From Gentiana macrophylla (Eukaryota; Streptophyta; Magnoliopsida; Gentianales; Gentianaceae), in NCBI GenBank assembly GCA_026214975.1, contig CM047808.1:3523262-3587261 (forward strand): DNA of 64,000 bases. Direction: 5' to 3'. The notes beneath the pieces are model-generated. The model was given only the letters and a program-made list of their open reading frames with translations, did no database searches and was not told where the DNA came from. Each line of letters begins with the position of its first letter. Positions within the stretch are counted from its first letter, which is position 1. Below, in pieces: positions 22,830 to 34,531 of this stretch. Both the position numbers and the translations under genes were made by a program.

Positions 22830-25800
22830 CAAGGACGGAGCCAGGAATTTCTTTCTGGGGGGGCTAGAGTAATTTTTTTTGTAATGCTATTGTATTAAGC
22901 GAAAAAAATGAAGTACAAAATTCAGCACAAAAAAAAAACCACTTAGAGCCTTAAAACAGAATCACCCAATGGGCATTCATTTTATACAAATAGTAAACCA
23001 AAAACAACAAAACATAACTTGAATGACTCGCTAGACACGTGGTTACGGTACCAAATTCATCTTTAACAATTTGTTTTTTTAAAAAGTGCCAATGCTAAAT
23101 ACACCTATTCACTTCAGTTGCACCCTACGAGTCTTCTGAGAATTGAATTTATCAATAACGTAATCAACATCGACATTTTGAGAGAATTCCCTTTCAATAT
23201 AAACTATCAGGGAATCTACAAAAAATTCTCCATCCATCTTATTACGGAGAGCGGATTTAACATGTTTCATTGCAGAAAATGCCCTTTCCGTGGTTGCCGT
23301 TGAGACTGGAAGAGTTAGAATAAGACGAATCAACCTCTCAATCAAAAAGTATATTTGAGATCTATTTGTCTCAACTAATTTCTGACACAAATCTGAAAGA
23401 GTGGATATTCCCTGAAACTTCTGTTGTTGAATGATATCATACTCATAATGTGCCAACTGTGATCTAAGTAAATGAATGTCTTGGCGAGAGAAGTCGTTGG
23501 GATAAAAATCTTCTGCAAGGGTGCATATATTCTCGATGTTGAAAGATTTGAAATTATCCTTTGGATCCAAAGAAGAACTTAATCTGAGGAGCTCTACTGC
23601 TTCATCACTAAATCTGTTGTTTAACTCCTGCAATTGAAAATCTATTGCATTGTTAAATATGTCAAAATGATAGTCTCAACTGTGATATTGTCTCTTTGTT
23701 GACACGAACGACCAGTAGCATCTTTGTGACGATCACTCATATCCGGAACATGAATATCATATTTTGTGCAAACTTCTTTCACATTATTCATCAACGGATC
23801 AAAACCTTCAGCCCTTAACAAGCCAAGAAGATTTTTGGTAGACGACACAAGATCCATGGCAGTCAAGATGTCAACATTCTTTTGTTGCAAGGCTTTAGAA
23901 AGCAAATCAGTTATTCCCATGATTTTATGCATAGTATACAAGATAAAGATAAATTCAAATGATCGCATCACCCTCAAAGCACCGGTTGCTTCTCCACATG
24001 TAGAATTAGACGATCCACTGTCAATAATGCTACAAAGTGTCGTAAGAGTAGATTTGTACATGTCTATCAAACCACAAATCGAATCAAAATGTGAACTCCA
24101 CCGAGTCGCTCCAGCTCGGTGCAATGTGCCAATTTGGTTGGCCCCCCTACCAGTTTCACGCTCACCAATAGCTATCGAATCTACAATCTCATTAGCTTGA
24201 TTAGATTGCAACTCACTATGACGTTTGGGAGAAGCCTTAACAAGATTCACAATAGTGGTCAATTTAGAAAAGAATAACCAAATAAGTTTCCTTTCAAAGA
24301 AATTGCGACTAGTGCCAGTTGTAAACGGTGTGCAAAACAATGAATATAATAAGCAGATGGGCAATCTCTAAGAAATAGCGCTTGTAACCCATTCCACGCA
24401 CCACGCATGTTGCTAGCACCATCATAGCCTTGGCCTCGCAAGTCATTAACATTTAAATTGGATCGAACAAGAGCATCACATATCTCATTTTTAAGATTTG
24501 ATGCAGTTGTATCCGTAACATGTACAACATCAAAAAAGCGCTCCCGAACAAAACCATGAGAATCCACAAATCTCAAAACAATAGCCATTTGTTCCTTATT
24601 AGACAAATCCTTGGATTCATCAACCAAGCAACAAAACTTAGCATTCCCAATTTCCTTACGAATCATTTTTCTTACTTTTTTCGCAATAATATTTAGAACC
24701 TCTTTCTGAATCATGGGTGAGGTGAATTTTGCATTTCCAGGAGCGTTTTCTAAGACAACGGAGCCAATATCTGGTCTCAACTTTCCTGAATGCTTTATCA
24801 TTTGTAGAAAGTTTCCTTGGTTTAGTGAATGCATAGACTCGTCATTACCTCTTAAAGCACAACCTTGCAAAGTAAGCCACTTAACACTCTCAATTGTTGT
24901 TCCAAGCCGTAGCCGGTTCTTTTGAATTTCCTCCCGACTTGCTGCATTAATTACCCTCTCAATATGTCGAGGTACATTCATTAATGCATTAATTGAATCC
25001 ACAGAATTATTATGTGGTGAATTGGGGCCGCCCTCATGTTTCAAGAAGCAACAATTATCACCATCTCCAACCCTCTTCCAATTGGTAAATCCATCAACAA
25101 TAAATGCACGATACCGCGTTGGATGCACATCAAAAATGAAGCATGGAAAGCAAAACGCAGCATTTTTTGAAGGAGAATACTCTAACCATGAGAATTTATT
25201 GAACCAGTTGTACCGGAAACTGCGATTTTGACTTCCAAATTTAGTCATAGGATATTGGGGAAGATGTGGCTGAAATGGACCCATTCCGATATAAGCTCTC
25301 CTAGTCTCATCTCGCTTATTGATAGGATGTTCCCATATTGGAATACGTAGCCCAGGATCCCTTTGAAGATTCAGTTCGACAGGGATATAGTCACTTTCAA
25401 CTCGTTGAAACTTAGAAGGAGGAGAATTTGAACTAGGAGGAATTTCTTCAATATGAGCTGAAGCAACCCCATGTGAAGCAGAAGGTGCGTCACTTTTTGA
25501 TGTGTCAACTTTTCTAAAGAATGAAAAAAGTGTTTTTTCTTTCTTTTGTTCATGATGTGCCATTATAATGTATACCCTAAAATAAAAAAAAATTAAGCAA
25601 CGTGTCTTCAAAACAAATAACAATACACGATTTCCATAAAATTAATTCAAGATGGATAAAACAACCATTCACTTTGACTAATGATCAACCTCACAACAAT
25701 TCACAATTTCAAGTCCATTTAGCAAGTAGGCAGTATACAACAGATTTTTTTGTCGATAGGGAAATTAGGAGGAAGAAAGCCTAACAAGAACATCAATCAA

Positions 25801-26233
25801 TTAATCCTTAACAGTTAACAATAACAACTTATTTTCATATTTAGCTTATTTGGGGTTTGTTTAATATGACAAATTTTCAGCTATTGACCTATTGTCATAG
25901 TGCCAAAATTATTCTGCCAAAATTATCTTCAATGAGCACCATTACCATTTACCAATTAATCAATTCCCTCACAAACATAATTACTAATTAGTAATTACAA
26001 AAACAGTCTTTAATGTTTCAATTTTCAATATAAAGCAAACCAAAAAAACAGGGTTTTGCCTTTTCCATTTCTAAAAATCAATTGATGAAATATGAAGGAA
26101 TGATGACTTACTTGGGAGTTGGGATGGAAAATTTCAGATTGGTATATGATGAATGCCGCCTTCCGTCGGTGGTGGACTGGTGGTGACCATCAGCAGCGCC
26201 GTCACTTGCAATGCTGCTCGCTTCAGTCGCTTG

Positions 26234-26264
<31 letters not shown>

Positions 26265-26597
26265 CTGTGAACCGTGGTTTGCAATTACAAATTACTGAGC
26301 TTCTTTTACTGCTGTTTTTTTTTTTTCACTGTGAATGATTTTTTTTTATTTTAAAGATTATATAAAAAAAATTGTTATTATGAATATACAGGGATTTGTC
26401 TTTTGTTTTTTTTTTTCGGGACTTGCAGGATCAGAAAAAGAATTAGAAAACCTATGGATCTAAAGCAGGTGGGCTTTTTTTTTTTTTATCAGGTGGGCTG
26501 AAGCTTTTGGGCTTGGTTGATCATAGGGTACTAATATAAAAAAATAAAAATTTGGGGTGGGCTTAGCCCCCAAGCCCCATAACTACCTCCGTCCTCG
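22830..26597 (-). mobile_element. hAT DNA transposon with TTF-type zinc-finger transposase
   Basis: Perfect 8-bp TSD CCACCAAA at 22822-22829 and 26598-26605. Terminal inverted repeats are CAAGGACGGAGCCAG and, from the right end, CGAGGACGGAGGTAG (12 of 15 match). Size 3768 bp, normal for an autonomous hAT. It carries one broken transposase gene on the minus strand. Inside are long T runs (about 26236-26263). Confidence 0.95.
23109..25563 (-). pseudogene. hAT transposase (zinc finger MYM-type 1-like), two frameshifts
   Basis: The ATG at 25563 begins MAHHEQKKEKTLFSFF. The order then follows plant TTF-type hAT transposases: a TTF zinc-finger region (FSWLEYSPSKNAAFCFPC, about 130 residues in), then the DUF4371 region (CLVDESKDLSNKEQMAIVL, GQGYDGASNMRGAWNGLQ, YIHCFAHRLQLALVA). 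The frame changes near 24300 (GATRWSSHFDSI and following) and again near 23640. The C-terminal hAT dimerisation domain reads LPVSTATTERAFSAMKHVKS. Total would be about 800 residues. Stops flank both shifts, so no full-length protein is made. Confidence 0.92.
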
Positions 26598-27709
26598 CCA
26601 CCAAAGTTCATTCCACTTATAAAGAACTCCTGCAGGGCGTATAGCCTTTAGACAATCTAGATTAACTCACTAGAAGCGTTGTAAAAAGATCAATGGCTAC
26701 TAAACCAATGACCCCGCAAGGTCTAAACAACCGCTTTTCCTGGCTACCACCTTCTCTCCCAGAGAGTGCCGGATGTGGCGATTGATCTTGAAGCGCTGAA
26801 GACGGAAGTTAAGTTAGATATGTCAATTAACATATAATATTCTAAACACATGCATAACATACAATATCAAGTTGACACAAGAAATCATAGAAATAAACGC
26901 CGCCAGATAGTTTAGTTCTTTTTCATTTACTATTACTATATATAATATAACCTGCTAAGTAGTATAGTTCCCTTTCTTATATTATTATCTTTATATATTA
27001 CAATCCTTTTGACAGCATCATGCACAGAAGCCATTTCAGCCCTTTAAATCCGACGGCAGCAACTCATAAGCAAAATTATATGTACAAAACGAGGATCATA
27101 AATAACATAATAATAACACCCAAAATCCGTTTAAAAAATCCACTTACCTTAGGAATTCCAAAAGCGATTGAAAGCGAAAACGGATAGTAAAAAGCTTCAA
27201 TCCTCGATTCCAATAACTTCTACGAATCACCTACGATAATTTACCATTACACTACGATTAGGCAACCTTCTAATTCACCAAAGCTCAGATTTTCTCAAGA
27301 ACATACGGAATCTATAATTAGGGTTAGGAATGAAAACTTACCAAAAAAAAAAAAGAACGGTTGGTATCGAAACGATCGTCTCCTCGTGGTGATTAATTTC
27401 TTCTACTATGGTCTGCACCGAAAATCAACCGTTAAACCCCGAATTTGGAAAACGGCGTTCGAATTTTTCTTTTTTCTTCTTTCTGTTCTTACCATCGGCT
27501 TGTCCCCTTTTTTTATCAGAAAAGTTTAGCGTATGAGAGTAATGGAAATTAAGGGAAGTATTTCCGTTAAATACTCCTTTAATAAATCTTTGACTAAATA
27601 ATTAATACCCTTATAATTATTTTCTTTTAGGTTAAATATAAAACAGGAAAATAAATAATTAAATTCCCTTTTTACATTTTTACCCTTCTTGAATTTTCGG
27701 GGTATTACA

Positions 27710-28910
27710 TCTCTCCCCCCTTAAGAAAAGTTTTGTCCTCGAAACTGAACATATCTGGGAGGTTCTTGAACTCTGGAACTTCACAAAACGTCTCGTCTTC
27801 TAACTCCCATGTCACCTCTGCCAGTGTGTGACTGCTTCACTGAACCAAAACTAGTTGTACGTCTTCCTTCTTAACTTTCTTCATCTTCCGTTCTAAAGTT
27901 CACTTGATTCTTCCGTGTAGGTTAAGATCTCTTCAACCATTTCAAGGTCAATGCTTGCTTCCATAACAATGTCGGTTAAGCATTCCCTTATCTTTGACAC
28001 ATGGAGGACGTCATGCACTCGTGAAAGGGATTCTGGTAACTCCAAACGGATAAGCTAAAGGTCTAACTTTAGCCAATATCGCGTAAGGGCCTTCATAACT
28101 GGGGCTTAGTTGCATGTCTGCCCGAGCCATCTTACTCTTTTAACTGGGAACGTCTTCAGATACACTTTATCTTTAACTTCAAACTCTAACAGTGATCTTC
28201 TTCCATCTTCCCAACTCTTCTACCTGTCTTGAGCCATCTCGAGGTTGCGATGGTCCACTTCAATCTCCACGTGGGCTTGTTGTATCAGCTCTGGTCTTGT
28301 AATGTGTCTTTGTTCCACTTCATCCAAGATAACTGGCGTTTCTACGCTTCCTTCCATCTGAGCCTCAAACGGTGACTCACGGATCTTTGGCGTGTTAAGC
28401 GTGTCATAGGCAACTCGCTATCTCTATCTTCGAAGGTGGCGGCGATGCGTTTCAACTCTCTACACATCCTGGTTGCTCCGGGGTGAACTGCAACTGCTAT
28501 CGTGTGGCCTCCATCCACCACTGTCTTCTTCAAATCTTCCACATCCGGCACACGAAGCCGACCTTTGACGCTGAAAGTTGCCATCTTCACCTACTCATGA
28601 CCACAGGCTGGTTTGGTTCTGGAAGCTCTCTTGTAATCTAAAACAACTGGATCTTTGTCTTGCTTCTTCACGATTTCATCAACTGCCTCGAATCTTACAA
28701 TCAACAGAATGACATGCTTAACTTGCTCCTGCTGGCCTGTACCGGAGAAGCTGAAACTTCCCAGCTGATCCAACAATTCTAGCACACCTGACTTCTTTCG
28801 ATCTCGGCAAAAGCTTGTTGTCAAGGATCCCAGATAAAGGATTTCTGAGACTTCTTGGGAAAGAAGGAACATGTATTTGCCATATTTTCTCTCTAAAAGT
28901 CGATCCAATC
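27710..28910 (-). pseudogene. pol: Gypsy-B pol remnant: zinc finger and C-terminal integrase
   Basis: Minus strand, right to left. A degenerate RNase H/linker (GVLELLDQLGSF...FEAVDEIVKKQDKDP, about 28800-28640) precedes the integrase H2C2 region (GRLRVPDVEDLKKTV, AVHPGATRMCRELKR, 28570-28450). It then jumps to the integrase C-terminal part (PELIQQAHVEIEVDHRNLEM, LEFEVKDKVYLKTFPVKR, LELPESLSRVHDVLHVSKIR). The catalytic core between the zinc finger and C-terminal part is missing. The family is chromovirus (Tekay/Del or Reina type). Stops occur in the remaining frames. Confidence 0.8.
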
Positions 28911-29540
28911 CTTATGCCAATAACGGTTAGCTTGGAAGCAAAAAAAATTGAAAAGTGACAAGTTGGGTACCAGGGTGGTATGTCAAATTGGTAAGCCGAA
29001 GAAAGGTATAATACACTTGAAACAAGAGAGGTTGCTTGGGCTACAAATAAGGCAAGGTGACTCTGGGTTGAGGGAAGCTTGAAGTTGGTTCAAGACTGGA
29101 GGATTGGCGTTGTATCATAATGTAAAATATAATCACCAAAAGGAAGAAAGCAAAAGAACACATTGCAGATAAAATTCTTTTTAGAGAGTGGAATCTTGCA
29201 AGATGCGGTGGTCTGCAAAGAAACTCAGACTGTTTAAAAGGAAGATAATGAGTTTTACATTAGCCCTTAAGAGTGGGGATGTTACGGGAAACATCAAATA
29301 TAAGACTTGAAAGAAAGAAAAAATGTTTAACACAAGGGGAAAAAGAATAATATTAATGATATGTTAAGCAAGGTGGCTGTTGGCGAACTAAGAGAATTTA
29401 CAGCTCACATGAATATTGTAGAAAAACCATCTCACAATAGAAAATTAACACGGCAAATGTGCAAGGTCGAGCACCTGAAGGACTAAAAAAATTGAGAAAT
29501 CAAGAAGAGAGCAAGAATCTCAACATGAAAGAGCCCGGGG
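28911..29540. other. unassigned segment between Gypsy-B and the TRIM
   Basis: Purine-rich on the plus strand, no readable domain in any frame and no terminal repeats seen. It may be further decayed gypsy interior. Confidence 0.4.
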
Positions 29541-29934
29541 CATTTATTTATGACTCATTTAGCGTTACCAAGCCCGGGGTCTGGGGGCATTACGGAATGA
29601 TATATATTCAAAGCCGACTATCAGACGGAACTATGCGTTGCACCGTACAAGAAGACGGTGTAAGGATGGCCTCTAGTTACCTCTGGTAGGGATGATCCAG
29701 GACCAGTCTTGGCCGCCCCGGCAAGGACGCTGATCCCCTTATAAAAGGGGGAGAATGTAAAGTCCCACATCGATAAAGTAAGTGAATGCTCACCCCCATA
29801 TAAGTGTGAGACATAAATGTCTTGTCAACTCGAGTTAGCCATTTTAGACCAAGCGAGGACGGCGGTCTAAACAATTGACCGGACCATTTATGACTTATTT
29901 AGCGTTACCAGACCCGGGGTCTTGGGGCGTTACA
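29541..29934 (+). mobile_element. TRIM copy 1, 5'-truncated
   Basis: A complete LTR of 179 bases (29756-29934, TGTAAAGTCCCACATCG...GGGGCGTTACA) follows the purine tract AAAAGGGGGAGAA. Upstream is a 155-base spacer, and before that only the last 57 bases of a matching LTR (29541-29597). The same arrangement in full is at 60864-61359. The element has no coding capacity. The right end is followed by TCCTT. Confidence 0.8.
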
Positions 29935-30145
29935 TCCTTCAATCAATACACTATGCTAGCAATATGACACATGTATACATATGTGTCAAATGGTGGCAAA
30001 CAATTGCTAGAACAATGCCACATAAGGTGTTAGGTGGCTAAGGGAAATGATGCCATCTATTACACTTACATTAATAGATTTGTTAATGTAGTACCGTAAA
30101 ATGGATATCCATACATTATGTGTGTATTTATAGCAGTTTTCATTG
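29935..30145. repeat. repeat module, second copy (first at about 13815-14040)
   Basis: Both copies read ACACTATGCTAGCAATATGAC, then CACATAAGGTGT, GGCTAAGGGAAATGATG and GTGTGTATTTATA (TATA-like on the minus strand) with about 85-90% agreement by eye. The left part of this copy lies at 21963-22008, split off by the composite insertion. In the first copy the module joins copia-type sequence, so it is probably an LTR segment. Confidence 0.7.
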
Positions 30146-30249
30146 TAAATAAGAAAGGATAAAATTGGAAAATAATAACAAATGTTGCATTTGTTTTTTA
30201 AAATGAAAAATAATTATGAACACGACAAATTCTCCACAATGAGTTAAAA

Positions 30250-30433
30250 GCTCATGGCCAGGCTCAGGAGGCTCACCGGTTCGATTCTCCTCCGGCGCGA
30301 ATGTTGATAAAGCTCTTGGTCACGTCTTATCCTGTGTAATAGTCAAACTCTGCAGGCACAACCCGAATCGAACCCCAGATTAGTCGGACCAGTAGATTCC
30401 AGATACCCGGGGCTTTAAGCCAAAAAAAAAAGG
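30250..30433 (+). mobile_element. tRNA-derived SINE with poly(A) tail
   Basis: Pol III B-box-like segment CCGGTTCGATTCTCC, an upstream A-box-like TGGCCAGGCTCAGG, and an A-rich tail. A 10-bp perfect TSD TGAGTTAAAA lies at 30240-30249 and 30434-30443. Its body shares CTCTGC-GGCAC and CAGATACC-type blocks with the SINE at 32871, so they are one family. Confidence 0.82.
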
Positions 30434-30749
30434 TGAGTTAAAAAAACGAAGGGAGTAAATTTTTTTACTCCCACTTTTAATATACCTATTCATATCATTT
30501 TCGCATCAACATATTCATGCAAATACTCCACTTTTCGTATCAATACGACGTCGACGTAAATATTACGGTCACAAATGCCTCTTTATCTTTAGTGTGTTTG
30601 TTTTGGGGTTTGGGTCACTTCATCAATTATTTTTTATAAATTTTTTACCAATAATTTCTTCAACTACAAATAAAAAAATATTAAATTATCTATCATCATT
30701 TCACTGTATTTACTTTATTAATTTTTTTACCATTATTTTATTCATTATA

Positions 30750-31028
30750 GTACTACCCACGTTCCAAAATATAAATCATCCTAAGAATTTTCACACAGAT
30801 TAAGGAAGTGGTTGAATGTAATTAATTTGAAGGTTAATGTCTAAAATACCCATTGAATATCGTTAATGCAATAGTTGTTAAGTAATGAAAAGTTATTGGA
30901 TTCATAATAAATTACGGATAAGATAGTGAAATGAGCAATAAATGTTGCAGTGGTAACGTAGAATGACTTATATTGTAAGACAAATCAAAAAGTGTAGGAT
31001 GACTTATATTTTGGAACGGATGTAGTAC
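30750..31028. mobile_element. MITE with about 33-bp inverted repeats
   Basis: The left end (GTACTACCCACGTTCCAAAA then TATAAATCATCCT) and the inverted right end (GTACTACATCCGTTCCAAAA then TATAAGTCATCCT) agree at nearly all positions. The 279-base interior is AT-rich and non-coding. The TA-flanked terminus suggests Tc1/mariner (Stowaway-like) origin. Confidence 0.85.
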
Positions 31029-31269
31029 TTTATTTCAATTTCTCATCAATCATTTCTTTATCTATGCAAATTTCAAAAAAAACATTTTAACTTTCTAATC
31101 ATTAATTCAATTATTTTTATTATATTTTATTATCAACTAGTAAATAAAACCAACTTAACTTAACCCAACCCAACCCAAAACAATCGGAGATGTTGTTTAA
31201 TTTAGTTAGATGTTTTCGTAAAATGATCGGGTACTTTATTGAGGGCATTAAAGGGATTCACCAATTTGT

Positions 31270-32050
31270 ACATGCATTTGATTTTTTTTTTTTTTTTTTT
31301 TGGAGGATGGATGAGAGTTGACATAGGTGAGATCGGTCACCCCGCACGCGATAATTATTTAACCGTTTTAGTCTGTAGAAGGCCATGCCAAAATATTTCA
31401 TCTCCAACACGGCGCATGGCGTCCCTTTATTTATCAAGTGATCGACTTTGCACAGGTCATCTTCGGTGCTACATAGCCAATGTGACGCAGGTCCTCTTTA
31501 GCCCCTCATAACCAACGTGACGCATGTCGTCTTCGGTCCCTGACAACCGTTACACTCTATTAAATGAAACATTATAGGCATTATAATCACCTCATTTAAG
31601 CCATGAGCCGCGACTGCTCCATAATAATCTCGTAACTGCTCCGCGACATTCACTCCCTTATTTTAATGTGCAATTACACATCACGTCACGATGGTACACT
31701 AAAAGATTATCATCCTCATTGTTCAGGTACACGCTTACTGTACGCTCATTTTACATACCGAACTCACACTCCTTTATAAAAAAAATTCTACCACTGAAGT
31801 GACTTGAGCGTTGGTGTGGCTATCCAGAGAACAAACTTCAGCCCCTTCTACGTCTTGTTTGTGTTGCTGGCTTCATGGATCATCATATGAAAGCCCAATT
31901 ACATGATTCAGCACTCAACTATTACCCAGACGATTTCCAGCATCATCAAAAGTCAATAGAAATTGGATCCTAACTATTTTCATGTAGTTGAGATCTTGAG
32001 TCGTGTTCATTTCCCACATCAGATTTTCTGCATTTTAGGTTGGCCTAATT
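31270..32050 (+). other. possible gypsy LTR fragment, otherwise unassigned
   Basis: Relatively GC-rich, with a 34-base imperfect tandem motif (AAYGTGACGCAKGTCSTCTT, about 31455-31545) like LTR enhancer repeats. A TATA-like CTTTATAAAA occurs near 31772, then the phrase GACTTGAGCGTTGGTGTGGC that is common in plant gypsy leaders. No primer site or partner LTR was found. It could equally be unrelated unique sequence. Confidence 0.35.
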
Positions 32051-32564
32051 TTTGCTAGCAAAATAGAGGATTGGTCTATTTTTGCCAGCAAAAAATTAAA
32101 AGAAAAGTAAATCTAAAGCGTTAGCCAAAATCATTTTTTTTATAGAATACAATCATTGTACGAATACAATATGTTTTCTTTTAGAAGATTTGTTACGGAG
32201 ATAGTTTCTTTCGGTTTCAATTGATCCAAATATGTTCGGATTTGTTTGGCTTTTCGAAGTTGGAACAGTATTACTATTTATGATTGTTGGTTTTTGTACC
32301 AATGTGGAGTGGTAGGACCAAGTGTATGGACTTCAAATCGAACGGACATTAAATTTTAGGAACTCGAGTTCAAGTATAAAACTTGATATTTTCTATCGAA
32401 CTTAAGTGCGATCACGAGCACCTCCCAACTCGAGCCAAAGTTTGTTTTCGAGCTAAACAAAACCAGCAATATCAGTCTAAAATAGATTCACCATTTCATA
32501 TGTTATGCATAAAAGACCATGACAAAGCAGAAAACCCAAATACTTCGTCCCAAAATGTTCAATA

Positions 32565-34531
32565 TCAACCAGCTTCTTGCTCAAAGTCATCTCCTTCGGA
32601 TTCTTGGCAGGGTCAGCAGCATCATCATCATCAGCATCGTTGTCGAATTCTTCTTTATCGTGCTCGTTTTCTCTTTCCAATCACAGGCAAATTGCTCTTC
32701 ATCTTTCTTATTTCATTCATCTTGAAGAACAAGGGAATGCGTTAATAGACCATAAATAAAACCTAGTTCTAACACAAATACACGAATGATAATGATGTCA
32801 ACTCATCATCATCATCATTTATGAATAATAGACACAATGTATAAACATCTTTAGATGGATCATGCGTTTTTACACCGGACTCAGATGATAAGTGGTCTGA
32901 GAATGACCGCTAGAGGTCGAGGGTTTGATTCCTTCAAGAAGGTCGGATGTACTTACTTTCTTGGTGGCTACAACATGTTAAAAGAGCTTTGGGCCAGATC
33001 GAATCCTCATGTAAGAGTCAAGACTCTGCGGGCACACAGAGATCAACTCTGGATGCAGTCGAACCGGTTCGGGCTCCGGATACCAAGGACCCCTCAGGGG
33101 TAAAAAAAAGGATCATGAGTTTTCGCTACACTACAAGTAGATGACCCCACCTAGTAGCGTAAAGTTGACTGTTGTTTTTTTTTAGTAATCAACAACCCTA
33201 CAAGTAGCTTAGTTACCCAGAAAGGAGATAGATTAGAAAGACGGCCATAAACTGGACTCTAGAACTGAATCAAAGTAAGAACAACTAAAACCCGAATCAG
33301 AACTATTTCACAACCTTAAAAACAAAAGAACCATCTGAAGCATATGATGTTTATGAACTCTTTACGAAGGTCAAGAACGCTACTATTCAATAATTCATTG
33401 GCTACAGATCCAAACCAAGCTAATATGAGTATTGTTATGTATTGAAACGAGACTCGTAATGCTTACTGAAGGGATAAATCTTGCTCGTAACGTTATATCT
33501 CTATAGTGACCTAGATGAATATGAGTAAGAAAATACAGAGTGCGAGAAGCTAAAACAATGTTCTTGGCATTGATGATTCTTATTCAAAGATTTCTCAAAC
33601 TTTAAACCCCCATTAAGAAAAGTACAACTAACAAAGAAAACCATGATCTGAACGCAATATCTTCGGCATGTCAATAAAAGCTCCTCGTGCTTTTAAGATG
33701 CACCGTTCTAAAGGACAATCAACTCTAACAAAACTCTGTGTTATCTACTACTTGCAGGTAACTTCATAAGAAGAACAATCAGAACATTTTATTATTCGAA
33801 TTCATGCCCAATCTTCATAAGATAAGCTATGAATACAGATTCCTAATTCATGTAGAATCGAAGTTTTCCTGTTACACAGGGTATCTAACGTGTCATTTTC
33901 GTGTAAGAACTCGATCAAGATCCCTTAATCAGCTAAAAAGAATGACAAGCAATCCCTTAAAATGTACACTTTAGCCCAAACCTCCTCCCCTCCCCTCTGC
34001 TGCTGTTCTGCCCCGGAATTCAGCTATACGACTCGAATTGCTGATTAAAAAAGAACGATTTTTCGATTTGACATATCGAATTCCAGATAATTCTTCATAA
34101 AAAAATTCCACTCCAAATTAGGTTAAGGACCTTTTTTTTTAAAAATGTTTATTTTGTTGCATCGTCTTGGTCTCCTAAAGCTAGATTCGATTGCAGACAT
34201 CTTTAAGATTATTAGCTCTAATTCAGCTTAAAGAAACTGGAATTCAAGCAGAGAATTTCATAACTATAACATACAAAAGTAGACGATTCGCATAACAAAT
34301 TGTAATCCGTAGGAAAAAAAAAAGAAAACGAAAAGAGAAAAATGAAAGTAAAGCAGAAAGAGGAAAGAGAGAAGAATGATAAACTACCTTTTCTTCGAAC
34401 TCCGCTTCCTCCATGGCGAGGAGCATCTCGTCGTTTTGCGGTTTAGGCCATTGAGCTTGTAGCAACTGCGAGGTCGGAATTACCCGAATCGCCGACGGGT
34501 ATTGCGTCATGAACGCCGGGAATTGCATCAT
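32565..34531 (-). CDS. small conserved acidic plant protein of about 100 residues, two exons
   Basis: Exon 1 (34531-34388) reads MMQFPAFMTQYPSAIRVIPT, continues to EEAEFEEK and ends at AAG|GTAGTT. Exon 2 starts after TTGTTCTTCAAG at 32720 and reads MNEIRKMKSNLPVIGK; it ends SEGDDFEQEAG-stop (TGA 32567-32565) in the same frame. Between them the frame hits TAA at 32657-32655. The acidic stretch EHDKEEFDNDADDDDAADPA instead reads one frame over, so two compensating one-base differences are implied. I recall similar short plant proteins with this N-terminus and an acidic tail but cannot assign a function. No signal peptide or membrane span is visible. The 1.7 kb intron holds a SINE. Confidence 0.6.
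32871..33109 (+). mobile_element. tRNA-derived SINE in the intron of the small acidic protein gene
   Basis: A-box-like (AAGTGGTCTGAGAATG) and B-box-like (GAGGGTTTGATTCC) segments, a body of about 150 bases and a tail GGGGTAAAAAAAA. The 14-bp TSD has one mismatch: GGATCATGCGTTTT (32857-32870) and GGATCATGAGTTTT (33110-33123). It is opposite in sense to the host gene and of the same family as the SINE at 30250. Confidence 0.85.

Larger units (their letters stand above)
22009..27709 (-). mobile_element. Gypsy-B 3' LTR (minus strand), split by a hAT element
   Basis: On the minus strand the LTR starts at 27709 with TGTAATACCCCGAAAATTC and ends at 22009 with GACGGGGTGTCACA. Removing the hAT element (22830-26597) and its TSD copy leaves about 1.9 kb. 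The purine tract AAGGGGGGAGAGA immediately upstream (27722-27710) and a chromovirus integrase end beyond it fix the orientation. The base before its left end belongs to a TCCTT that recurs after 29934. Confidence 0.82.

Noticed and set aside
26153..26338. small frame near the right end of the hAT element
   Set aside because: Passes through long T runs; lies outside the transposase and shows no domain.
30250..30300. tRNA gene
   Set aside because: A- and B-box-like sequences are present, but no cloverleaf can be folded by eye and the unit has a body, a poly(A) tail and a TSD, so it is a SINE.
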